This document shows, in pieces, positions 44,688 to 52,402 of a stretch of 64,000 nucleotides of DNA. The translations under genes and the position numbers were made by a program. The notes below the pieces were generated by a model. The model was not told the origin of the DNA. It saw only the letters and a list, made by a program, of their open reading frames with translations, and ran no database searches. Origin of the DNA: Streptomyces sp. NBC_01445 (GTDB taxonomy: Bacteria > Actinomycetota > Actinomycetes > Streptomycetales > Streptomycetaceae); the NCBI RefSeq assembly GCF_035918235.1, contig NZ_CP109485.1, positions 10,323,001 through 10,387,000 of the forward strand, given 5' to 3'. Positions within the stretch are counted from its first letter, which is position 1; every line of letters begins with the position of its first letter.

Positions 44688-45253
44688 CGCTGCTCCCTCG
44701 AAGCGCTTGAGCGGTGGGTCGCGAGCTGGGCGAGCGCGGTGGAGGCGGTACCTACGGGCGTGGTGGTCGCGCGCCGCGACGGGCGTCGTACGAGGACGTG
44801 CATCTCCGAGGGCACAGCAGATGCGGCCGCGCGCCGCTTTGGTGCCTGCGCGGTGAGGGTGACGGTGCCCTGCAGCGGCTGCGTGGTGATCCGCCGCAGC
44901 TGCCGGCCACCGAGCCGGGGCCGCTGCCCGCCTGCCACCAGGCCCGCCGCGCTCGCCAACGCCGCGAACGGGTGCCGGCCGTCGATGTGCAGGCGGCGCA
45001 CCAGCAACGAGGCGAGATAAGGGACCAGGGCCAGGGCGACGAGGTTGAAGAGCCCAAACGTCGACCACAGACTGGGCACGGCGACCAGAGCGACGATCAT
45101 GACCGCGAAGACGACGCCCATGGTGATGAACTGCGGCACGCTGTACGGGCCGCCCCACAGCCGGCGTCCCTCCCACTGGCCGATCATGCTCGGGTGGCGG
45201 CGGGCCTTGGTGTAGCAGCGGCCGACGAGATCCTCCTCGGCTGCGGAGCTCAT
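44684..45253 (-). CDS. TcpE/PrgI-like T4SS membrane protein
   Basis: 189 residues. The N-terminus GQWEGRRLWGGPYSVPQF lies ahead of two close membrane helices (about 44-62 and 65-86), then a basic soluble tail with Arg-rich stretches. PrgI/TcpE/VirB3-like proteins with two helices sit directly upstream of VirB4-type ATPases in Gram-positive T4SSs, as here. ATGA overlap with the previous gene. Confidence 0.7.
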   Translation of the reverse strand: MSSAAEEDLVGRCYTKARRHPSMIGQWEGRRLWGGPYSVPQFITMGVVFAVMIVALVAVPSLWSTFGLFNLVALALVPYLASLLVRRLHIDGRHPFAALASAAGLVAGGQRPRLGGRQLRRITTQPLQGTVTLTAQAPKRRAAASAVPSEMHVLVRRPSRRATTTPVGTASTALAQLATHRSSASREQR

Positions 45254-45606
45254 GCGTCCCGACCCAGATGCACACGGCCCGCAGTCGAAGCGGTGAACAC
45301 GATGGGCTCGGGAGCGGCGATCACGCGGACGACCGCCTCGCCCTGGCCGACGGTGTGGTCCTTCTTCAGCTCTTCGGCCGTCTTGTTGCTGAGCACCGTC
45401 TGGGAGGCGATGACACCCATCACGATCGCTCCGCCCACGGCGGCGACGAAGGCCTTGAGCATGGAGCGGGTCGCGGCCCAGGTCGCACCGATACTGCCCA
45501 CGTAGATGATGCCGAGGACGACCACAGTGAGCAGGGTCTTGAGGTCTTTTCCCATGCCGGTGAAGTCGTCGATGATGCCGACCGCGGCCAACGGAGTGGA
45601 GTACAT
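45250..45606 (-). CDS. VirB2/TcpD-like small membrane protein
   Basis: 118 residues. Two helices (TLLTVVVLGIIYVGSIGAT and AFVAAVGGAIVMGVIAS) are separated by a short basic loop, preceded by a short N-terminus and followed by a C-terminal soluble beta tail. Size, helices and position between TcpC-like and PrgI-like genes fit a VirB2-type pilin or TcpD-like subunit. A clear AAGGAG precedes ATG 45606. Confidence 0.65.
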   Translation of the reverse strand: MYSTPLAAVGIIDDFTGMGKDLKTLLTVVVLGIIYVGSIGATWAATRSMLKAFVAAVGGAIVMGVIASQTVLSNKTAEELKKDHTVGQGEAVVRVIAAPEPIVFTASTAGRVHLGRDA

Positions 45607-45618
45607 GAGGGCTTCTCC

Positions 45619-46689
45619 TTACTGAGCAGGGGAGGTGGACGGCGAGGCCGTCGACGTTGAGGGCAGGTCGGGGAGGGTGACTTTGGGGGTCGGGTCCAGG
45701 GCGGCGACCTCCCATCGGCCATCGCGGCCGGCCAGGGTGAGCGCGTATGACAGCGGCCGCGCGATGCCGTCGGGGCGGGCGGCCTTGATGTCGACCGCCA
45801 GGCGCAGCCGCTCCCGGCCCGCCGGGGCACCGATCCGTCCGTCGCCGTCGCTGTCCTGGAAAGCGGCCTCGATGGCGACCTGCGTGACGGTTGCCGACCG
45901 GTACGGGGCGGGTCTGACCGGTGAGAGGTGGGTACCGGGCGAGACGTAGCGCCCCAACTCCCCTCTGCCGGACAGGTAGGCGGCGAAGAAGGCGGACAGC
46001 GTGTCCACGGCCGGGTCGGCGGCCTGGGCCGGTAGCGGCGTGCCGTACGCGAGCTTCGCCTTCGGCGCGCTGCCGGTGGGGGCGGAGATCTCGGCGGGCA
46101 GCGCGAGCGCGGCCAGCGGGCCGCCGTCCCGGTCCGCCTCGACGGGCACTTGGAAGAACCGCATGCGGATCAGCGGCTGCTGTCTCGCGGTGGAGTTCGC
46201 CGTGTTCTTGGCCGCGGGCTCCAGGACTCGGGCGGCGACCGTCACCGACCAGTACCGTCCCGAAGCGACCTCCGTTATGCGCACCGCGGCGATCTGGCCG
46301 ACCTGTACCGCGTCGGGCTTGCCGCCCAGTTCCAGGTCTTCGGCCCGCGGGTAGAAGGCGGCGAGTTCGCCCTGTGATCCTTCGCCGGCGCGGAGGAACG
46401 CGGCGACGTACATCTCCGCGAACCCGCCGGGCCCCGCCGTGTCGCCGCTGGAGGACTGCATGGCAGGGGCGGGGTGAGCGCCCGCGGCCGGCTGCGACAC
46501 GATTGCCCAGCCGCCCAGCAGCGGGCCGGAGATCAGCAGGGCCCACACCAGGCGCCGCACGACGTTGGTTGCCACCGCGACCGACCCGGTCGACGGCGAG
46601 GTCCACCAACCGCTCTGCTCGTCCAGTTCCTGGTCCACTGCGACGTCGGCGCCGGACTGCCGGGCACGCTCCCTTCGGCGGCGCGTCAC
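45619..46689 (-). CDS. TcpC/VirB8-like conjugation scaffold protein
   Basis: 356 residues from GTG 46689. An Arg/Glu-rich cytoplasmic N-terminus and one membrane helix (RLVWALLISGPLLGGWAIV) precede two NTF2-like VirB8 domains: FAEMYVAAFLRAGEGSQGEL (about 90-220) and LSAFFAAYLSGRGELGRYV (about 230-345). This tandem arrangement is that of TcpC in Gram-positive plasmids, which bridges channel parts at the membrane. Confidence 0.8.
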   Translation of the reverse strand: MTRRRRERARQSGADVAVDQELDEQSGWWTSPSTGSVAVATNVVRRLVWALLISGPLLGGWAIVSQPAAGAHPAPAMQSSSGDTAGPGGFAEMYVAAFLRAGEGSQGELAAFYPRAEDLELGGKPDAVQVGQIAAVRITEVASGRYWSVTVAARVLEPAAKNTANSTARQQPLIRMRFFQVPVEADRDGGPLAALALPAEISAPTGSAPKAKLAYGTPLPAQAADPAVDTLSAFFAAYLSGRGELGRYVSPGTHLSPVRPAPYRSATVTQVAIEAAFQDSDGDGRIGAPAGRERLRLAVDIKAARPDGIARPLSYALTLAGRDGRWEVAALDPTPKVTLPDLPSTSTASPSTSPAQ

Positions 46690-46931
46690 GATGCCGCCCT
46701 CTGCCACAGAAGCAGCTGCCGCTGCTGCTCGGCCGTATCTAGCTGCGCGAAGCGGTCGAACGCCTCGCGCGCCGGGCCTGCCTCGGTCAGGTACTCGCGC
46801 GCGATCCGAGCGGTCTGTTCCGTGAACGGCAGCGTCTCCAGCAGAGCGACCAGCCGCTGGACCCGGCCCCGCGCCGCGGCGAGTAGGTCCAGATCTGCCC
46901 ACTCGGCTGACGCCTTCGCCGTGTGCGTCAT
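46686..46931 (-). CDS. Small helical protein heading the T4SS operon
   Basis: 81 residues from ATG 46931 with GGAGGAG eight bases upstream. All-helical and charged (LLAAARGRVQRLVALLETLP, then FAQLDTAEQQRQLLLWQ), no membrane segment. It is coupled by GTGA to the TcpC-like gene. Function unknown. Confidence 0.62.
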   Translation of the reverse strand: MTHTAKASAEWADLDLLAAARGRVQRLVALLETLPFTEQTARIAREYLTEAGPAREAFDRFAQLDTAEQQRQLLLWQRAAS

Positions 46932-47051
46932 CGCCACGGCTCCTCCCTCAAGTCGGAGTGTTCGGCAGACCTTTCGCCGCCGTACACACCCCAAGGAGCC
47001 GCACCCCGCAAAACGTGACCGCCAGGGGCGCACCAATTTCCACGCTTCGCA

Positions 47052-47855
47052 TCACGCGGCGCGCACCCACTCGGCCGCCACCGGCCCAAGCCATCTGACC
47101 GCTCGCGAGCGGCGCTTGCGCGCGGCTGGCGTCGCAGCACCCGTGCGCTCGGCTTCTTCGCGGACCATGCTCACGACCGAGCGGGCCTGCTGCAGTGGCA
47201 AAGACCCGTGATCGACGCCCCACGCCAGCAGCGCCACCAGCTCGCCCTCGGCGCCATCCAATTCCGCCGTGTCGGCGACCTGTTGGGCCTGGCCCCGCTC
47301 GATCAGCAGGTCCTGCGCGACCCGGTCGGCGACATCGTCGTCGGAGGCCGCAACGTCCCACAGAACATCGAGACGAACCTCGCGCGCCTCGTCCGAGCCA
47401 AGCTCCCGGGTCGCGTGGTGCAGCGTCTCCAGCATCACGTTCGCGGCGACCTTCGCACGGCGGCGCAGCGGGAAGGTCCGCGCGACGACGTACAGGCAGC
47501 CGACCACCACCTGCGCCACGTCGTCGAAGTCGCGCCGCGGGGTGAGCAGCGACTGCGTCAGGCGCACCATGCCAGGCACCATCGCCTGCACGATGACGCG
47601 CGCGGCCAGCTGCGCTTGTTGTCCCTCGCCTGCGGCGCGCTCGAGCAGAGCGATGAGCCATCGGTCGCTGAACGCGGCGTCGCGCCGATCGGCGAGGTAG
47701 GCGACGAGCTCGCGCAGCTCCTGCGACAGGTCGCCGGCCGCGGCGACGCCGGCCTCCTCGATCCAGCCGCGCACGAGGGCGCCGTTCGCCGGGGTGGCGC
47801 ACACCAGCGCCCACTCCACGTCCAGTCCCACGAAAACCCGCTGCGTAGCTCCCAC
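47052..47855 (-). CDS. Sigma-like or regulatory protein upstream of T4SS operon
   Basis: 267 residues from GTG 47855 (AGGGGT upstream; longer starts lack a site). The middle (about 100-165) reads like a sigma region 2: DFDDVAQVVVGCLY with ARTFPLRRRAKVAANVMLE. A C-terminal AELDGAEGELVALLAWGVD helix and an Arg/Lys-rich end resemble region 4. I infer a divergent sigma-like regulator of the island; it could also be an unrelated helical protein. It lies 120 bases before the T4SS operon and carries in its upstream region a copy of the 17-base core of the 55-bp repeat. Confidence 0.5.
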   Translation of the reverse strand: MGATQRVFVGLDVEWALVCATPANGALVRGWIEEAGVAAAGDLSQELRELVAYLADRRDAAFSDRWLIALLERAAGEGQQAQLAARVIVQAMVPGMVRLTQSLLTPRRDFDDVAQVVVGCLYVVARTFPLRRRAKVAANVMLETLHHATRELGSDEAREVRLDVLWDVAASDDDVADRVAQDLLIERGQAQQVADTAELDGAEGELVALLAWGVDHGSLPLQQARSVVSMVREEAERTGAATPAARKRRSRAVRWLGPVAAEWVRAA

Positions 47856-47950
47856 GACACGACCCCTTTTCAAGTGCGTGTCGTGGACTCTCCTCAGCCC
47901 CAATGCCCCGCCGAATACCCCAACTACCCGAATGTGCAGGTCAGGTGCTT

Positions 47951-47969
47951 GCCCAAAGAGTGACCCACC
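47951..47969. promoter_or_regulatory. Third copy of the CCAAA-AGTGACCCAC core
   Basis: GCCCAAAGAGTGACCCACC lies 96 bases before the sigma-like gene's start codon. It matches the core of the 55-bp repeat at 48364 (CCCCAAACAGTGACCCAC) in the same orientation. A possible operator shared by the repeat and this promoter; ACGCGGTGACCC follows at 47974. Confidence 0.45.
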
Positions 47970-48226
47970 CAGAAACGCGGTGACCCGCGCACCGCAAGGC
48001 ACCCGACGCTCCCTTCGCGCAGCCGCCCGACCTGGTCGGGTGCGGGGAACGTGCCACGATTCAGGCGATGCGCCGTCAGGGAGCGCGAGACGGACAGGGC
48101 GGGGGAGGCCGGGGATCCGGTCTCAGAGGTGAGGCAGGCATCCGTCCGCGCCCTGTGGTCTGAGGGAGCGAGACCGCAGTGGAGCGCGGCCGGTCGACGG
48201 GGCGTGTTCCCCCTCCACCCGAGCAG

Positions 48227-48463
48227 GTGGAACGGGCGCCCGCACGGGGCACTGTCTGGAGCCGTGCTTGAGGGTGGAACGCAGTGCGCATTACCGCTGC
48301 AGCCTGAGCAGTTCCACCCCGTGCAACGGACGCAGTCACGCGCGTTGCGCAGCACAGTCAGCTATGCCCCAAACAGTGACCCACGCTGGAAAATCGCAGC
48401 TCACAGCGTTCCACCCCTGTGGAACGGTGCCGGCCGTGGAACACGTTGCCGACCCGGTTCCAC
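48227..48463. repeat. Cluster of seven GTGGAA/TTCCAC boxes (right)
   Basis: GTGGAA boxes start at 48227, 48274, 48419 and 48436; TTCCAC boxes start at 48312, 48409 and 48458. TTCCACCCCTGTGGAA (48409-48424) is an inverted pair. It mirrors the cluster at 11941-12340. Confidence 0.65.
48364..48418 (-). repeat. 55-bp inverted repeat, right copy
   Basis: Reverse complement of 12127-12181 with four mismatches in 55 (changes at a GAC/GAG, GCA/GCG, CAC/CAG and TAT/CAT). Located upstream of the sigma-like gene and T4SS operon. Confidence 0.85.
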
Positions 48464-48944
48464 CGGGTGCGTACGAGCACACGCCCGCTGCACGGGCTTC
48501 GGGGGCGCGCTGCTGCGCACCTACAGCCGAACTCCGAGCTCTCCCCAGGACGCGCTGAGCGGCACGGCTTTCGCCGAAGCGGGCGCCTGTAACGGGGCGG
48601 CAGTTCAGACAGCTCCGATGCGATGGGCGTACGCCATGGCGCCGGGTACTGGCCGGGCGCAGCGCACCGGGCAGTTGGGCCCCACGCACCGCGTAGCGGT
48701 GTAAAGAGGCACAGTTGTCCGCGTGCAAGCGGCGGGCTGCTGATCGTCGAGTTCGACGCCACCCGCGACGCCCCGCCACTGCTGGAGACCGCGCTGAAGG
48801 AGATGGCGCTCAAGACGGTGGTGTACGAGGTGGCCGGACGAGCTGCCCGTTCCGATGCCGGTCCACATCGCCATCCACGCCCTCACGACGCAGTCTTGTC
48901 TGCATCGAACGGCGTCACCACTGCGGCGGCGGTGCTCGGTGGCG

Positions 48945-49016
48945 GGTTGCCCTACAGGTTGCTTTTCAGCTTGCGTTCCGGGTTGCCTTCCAAGTTGCTT
49001 TCCAGGTTGCCCAATG
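48945..49016 (+). repeat. 12-bp tandem repeat, six units
   Basis: Six head-to-tail units starting at 48945, 48957, 48969, 48981, 48993 and 49005, with consensus GGTTGCYTTCCA. In one forward frame they read as a four-residue repeat (Gln-Val-Ala-Phe). No gene is convincing here, so iterons or a satellite remnant are both possible. Confidence 0.75.
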
Positions 49017-49297
49017 GCAGTCCACCCCTGATGCACCGTGGGGGCGTTTTCGCAGGTCGGGGCGTCACGGGGTACTTCGCGTCGATGCCGACACCTCTCT
49101 TGTGCGCCAAGAGAGGATGCTCTTCCTTGTCTCGAGGTGGGGCTTGAACGCCGGGCCTGCTCTGCGACGATCACCTTGTGGACGGCGGAACCGTTACCCG
49201 GCAGTCGCGCCTGTCAGCTGGCGGAGCATGACGGCGAAGTTCGGGGTGTAGGGAAACGGTTGTGGCCACCGCGTTCGGGAGTGGATGAGCGAGGGAG

Positions 49298-49819
49298 CTA
49301 TGCCATGGGTTCGCCGTTGCGGAGGTAGCGGGCGTGCCTGTCCGCGATGGCGTCTAGGGCCGCTGTGAACCTGGGCCGGATGCGGTCGCTGAGCTGGCGG
49401 CGGGCGGCGTCCGGTGTGAAGAACGCCGCTTCGGCGAGCTCGTCGTCCTGCGGGGTCAGCCGGTCGGTCTGGTCTTGGGCGAGCGTGCCGCCGTTAAAGA
49501 TGAACGCGATTTGATCATCCCAAGGCCCGTGTGGGGCGACCCAGTCGACCACCAGCAGCCCGTGCACGGTGATTCTTAGCCCGAGTTCTTCGATCAGCTC
49601 CCGGCCCACCGCGTCCTCGGGTGGCTCGTTCGCTTCTGCCATCCCTCCGGGCAGGTCCCACCCTGGCTTGTAGGTCGGGTTCACCAGGAGTACGCGTCCG
49701 GCTGTATCTCTCAACAGCACGTCGGCGGCCACGCGCTTGCGGGCCTGCTTGGCGTTTCCCTCTGCGAGGTAGGCGTTCCACGCTTCAGGATCGGCAGGGG
49801 TAGGGGTGGTGGGCCTCAT
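49298..49819 (-). CDS. Nudix hydrolase
   Basis: 173 residues. The Nudix box spans GGMAEANEPPEDAVGRELIEELG, quoted by position: Gly at its start, the REL..EE core with catalytic Glu pair, and a final Gly. It hydrolyses a nucleoside diphosphate linked to another moiety; the substrate is unknown. ATG 49819 overlaps the XRE/TPR regulator stop by four bases, so it is co-expressed with that regulator. Confidence 0.85.
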   Translation of the reverse strand: MRPTTPTPADPEAWNAYLAEGNAKQARKRVAADVLLRDTAGRVLLVNPTYKPGWDLPGGMAEANEPPEDAVGRELIEELGLRITVHGLLVVDWVAPHGPWDDQIAFIFNGGTLAQDQTDRLTPQDDELAEAAFFTPDAARRQLSDRIRPRFTAALDAIADRHARYLRNGEPMA

Positions 49820-51084
49820 GCCGGGATGCCTCCCGATTGCGGAGCGATGAGATCAGCTAGGAGCAGCATTCTCGCTCTGCGTGCTTCGTCGAAGCGAACT
49901 AGGTATTCCCGTACCGGTGGATATCTCTTGTGGTGCTCCAGCAGACGACGGAGCTCGTCAAGCTGCTGGACGACCCGAACCGATGCCATGGTCGGGCTCG
50001 TGGTCAGCAGCACATGTGCGGTGTGCACGGCTGCGTCCAGCTCTCCGCGGCGTACCTGGATGTCCACCACAGTGATCTGGCTGAGGGCGAGCGATCGCGC
50101 CCGCCCGGCCTGGGCGCGCAGCGCGACGGCTTGCTCGGCTTGTGTCAGCGCCTCGTCGAGTCGCTCGAGGTCGCGCAAGATCAGCGCCGACTCGCTTGCG
50201 AGAGCGGCAGCGTCGAATGGGCTCAGCCAGGGGTGCGCGGCGTCGGGGGCTCCCTCTAGGTCGCGCCGGGCCGCTTCGAGGGCGCGGGCGGCTGGAGTGT
50301 GCTGCGAGGCTGCGGCCAGAGCGCGGGCCTGCATGGTGTGAAGTCGCGCGGTCAGCGCCGGAATCCTGGGGCCCTGCGCGGCGAGGTCGAGGCCGGTGCG
50401 AGCCCACTGCACGGCCGCCGCCGGGTCGCCGGACTGAAGGGCAAGGTGGCTGCTGGACGCTGCCACATGGGCGGCGAGCGGAAGATCACCCGAGGTACGC
50501 GCCAGTGGCAGGGCGCGGGCGAAGTGGCGGCCGGCACGGGTGTCCTGCCCGGAGTCGTGGGCCATCCACCCGGCCATTTCGGTTAACGCCGCAGCGGCGG
50601 CGAAGACTTGGGGCCCGCTGTCGGTGCTGACGAGCCGAAGCGCTACGCGGTCCGACAGGTGTCGCACCACGGCCCCGTAGAGGCGGCCGCCGCCGGTCTG
50701 CCGGTCGGCACTGCGGAAGTGGTCCATGGCGGCGAGATCGTCGCCGTCCGGCGGCGGATGGTCGGCGCGCTGGTGCTCCGGTGCGGTCGGCGCGGGCTCC
50801 CAGGCACGGCGGGCCAGCCCCAGCAGGTGACCGGGGATGTGGAAAGCGTCGGCGAATTGCTCGAACACCGTCAGCTTCTCCACCCGGCTCTTGCCGTTCA
50901 TGTAGTCGTACAGCCGCCCTTGGGTGATACCGGCGTCGCCGGCGATCTGGCGAGTGCTGACGCCCCGGTTGTTGAGGAGCCGGAAGACGGTGCCCATGTC
51001 ACGTTCTGCACAGGCGCGGAGCAGCCGCTCATCACTGAGTAGCCCGGCCATGATCGCGCGCGGGTCTGGTGACCGTTGGTGCAT
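49816..51084 (-). CDS. XRE-family regulator with TPR-like sensor domain
   Basis: 422 residues from ATG 51084 (GGGGAG seven bases upstream). The helix-turn-helix is at 38-75 (STRQIAGDAGITQGRLYDYMNGKS). The rest is Ala/Leu-rich helical repeats of TPR type (about 150-400). In Streptomyces such regulators often bind signalling peptides or ligands in the TPR and control neighbouring clusters. Divergent from the small-gene run starting at 51292; the 207 bases between hold both promoters. Confidence 0.78.
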   Translation of the reverse strand: MHQRSPDPRAIMAGLLSDERLLRACAERDMGTVFRLLNNRGVSTRQIAGDAGITQGRLYDYMNGKSRVEKLTVFEQFADAFHIPGHLLGLARRAWEPAPTAPEHQRADHPPPDGDDLAAMDHFRSADRQTGGGRLYGAVVRHLSDRVALRLVSTDSGPQVFAAAAALTEMAGWMAHDSGQDTRAGRHFARALPLARTSGDLPLAAHVAASSSHLALQSGDPAAAVQWARTGLDLAAQGPRIPALTARLHTMQARALAAASQHTPAARALEAARRDLEGAPDAAHPWLSPFDAAALASESALILRDLERLDEALTQAEQAVALRAQAGRARSLALSQITVVDIQVRRGELDAAVHTAHVLLTTSPTMASVRVVQQLDELRRLLEHHKRYPPVREYLVRFDEARRARMLLLADLIAPQSGGIPA

Positions 51085-51291
51085 TGGCAACTCCCCCGAG
51101 TAGCGGTGAGTCGATGCTATGCCCAAGCGGCGCGGCGTGACTCCGTCTTGGAGTCACCGTGCGGAGTCTTCTTCGGTCTCGTCTGCGCGTTGACTGAATG
51201 TCAGCCGCCCAGGGCGGCAGTCCCGCCCGCAGGTTTCTCCCCTGAGACAAGTGGGCCGGGGCCATCCAGATTCCGCGAGTGTGAGGCCGCG

Positions 51292-51525
51292 ATGACCACA
51301 CCGAACAGCACTACCCAGCAGAGCCCCGCCCCGAGAGTGCTCGTCGATGCGCCGAACATCCACGCGTTGCAGCTCAGCACGGCTCAGCGTGATGGACGCT
51401 CGTGCGCCTTGTGCTCGGACTGGGCCTCCGACCGGCACCCGATTCCGCTGCTCCGAGATGAGGCGGAGCTGCACGCCTGTGAGAACTGCGCCGGACTGTA
51501 CGGCGTGCCGGGGGTGCCCCAGTGA
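51292..51525 (+). CDS. Small Cys4 zinc-ribbon-like protein
   Basis: 77 residues. CALC at about 40-43 and CENC near 65-68 make a compact zinc ribbon; an HALQLSTAQRDGRS stretch precedes it. First of seven overlapping genes going right. Function unknown. Confidence 0.6.
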   Translation: MTTPNSTTQQSPAPRVLVDAPNIHALQLSTAQRDGRSCALCSDWASDRHPIPLLRDEAELHACENCAGLYGVPGVPQ

Positions 51526-51902
51526 GGACGGAGCCGCTCTTTGGGACCCGGATCGCATTCGTCGAGCACGTCTCCTTCACCCTGAGGCAAGAACTCGCCC
51601 CGCATCTACAGGCGAGCGACCCGCCCACTCGGCTAGCCGCTGTGCGCATCTATTGCAAGACCGAGCCGCCGATCAAAAGGCCTGGGTCAGGTACGTCAGG
51701 CGACGTTCGCGCCCGCGAGCACGACGGCCTGGCCACGCCGGCCGAGGACTGGGAATGGATTCGAGGCAACGCCTGTGCAGGCTGCGGGAGTTCGAAGAAC
51801 CTGCAGCCCGGTGGATTCGCTTACGTCAAGTTGCGTGGATTACTCGGCTACGCGGTGCGCGTCTGCCCCAACTGTCCTCAATCTGTTGGGGGCGCGCGGT
51901 GA
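51522..51902 (+). CDS. Small protein with C-terminal CxxC pairs
   Basis: 126 residues from GTG 51522 (GTGA overlap with the previous stop). The last third has CAGC and CPNC about 35 residues apart, another zinc-ribbon layout related to the preceding protein; WIRGNACAGCGSS and YAVRVCPNCP are the two knuckles. No known family. Confidence 0.55.
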   Translation: MRTEPLFGTRIAFVEHVSFTLRQELAPHLQASDPPTRLAAVRIYCKTEPPIKRPGSGTSGDVRAREHDGLATPAEDWEWIRGNACAGCGSSKNLQPGGFAYVKLRGLLGYAVRVCPNCPQSVGGAR

Positions 51903-52402
51903 TGCCCGCCTTCGGGAGGGCTGAGAGCTGGACGCCGGGCGCCGAACCGGGGGAGTGGCTCAAGCGGGCCTGGCTGTTGGGCCGCTGCGGCACCGTCCGC
52001 ATCACGGGTGCGGAGGTGTTACGGGTCAGTGGCTCCGTGGCGGTGGCGGCTCTGGCTGTTCTTGAAGCGAGCGGAACGCCGCTGGGGCCGGTCCTGGCCA
52101 ACCGGGCCCGCTTTACGGCTGAGATCGTCGTCGCAGCGGGCACGGGAGCTACCTGGCCCGCGCTGCCAGGTACAAACTGCGTCGAGGACGCCGTGATGCG
52201 GTGCCCTGCACCGGACGTCACGGCCGCCTGCCGCCGCCGCACGGGCGGTCGCACTTGGATCTGCGCCCCCGGCCCCGAGAGGCCGGCCACCACCGACAGC
52301 GACGTCTTGTGCGAGGCCATCACCAGCGCACTGGTCAAGCTGGCGTCGCCTTGGTTCGCCCTCGCGCGCCCGGCACGCTCGGGAGGGACGCGCCTCGCAT
52401 GA
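51902..52402 (+). CDS. Hypothetical protein
   Basis: 166 residues; ATG 51902 shares a base with the upstream TGA. GTVRITGAEVLRVSGSVAVAALAV resembles a small alpha/beta domain, with three later cysteines. Ends in ATGA overlap with the next gene. Not recognised. Confidence 0.5.
   Translation: MPAFGRAESWTPGAEPGEWLKRAWLLGRCGTVRITGAEVLRVSGSVAVAALAVLEASGTPLGPVLANRARFTAEIVVAAGTGATWPALPGTNCVEDAVMRCPAPDVTAACRRRTGGRTWICAPGPERPATTDSDVLCEAITSALVKLASPWFALARPARSGGTRLA

Larger units (their letters stand above)
48003..49297. other. 1.3-kb region without intact genes; repeats and a possible relic
   Basis: It holds the right GTGGAA cluster and 55-bp repeat (48227-48463) and a 12-bp tandem repeat (48945-49016). 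The forward strand at about 48735-48900 has a protein-like run (GLLIVEFDATRDAPPLLE, KEMALKTVVYEV) that appears to continue in another frame (PVPMPVHIAIHALTT). This may be a frameshifted remnant of unknown type. Confidence 0.45.

Noticed and set aside
48364..48418. Reading the 55-bp repeat as a linear-plasmid telomere
   Set aside because: Streptomyces telomeres have series of tight palindromes at a DNA end; this repeat is internal and only partly symmetric.
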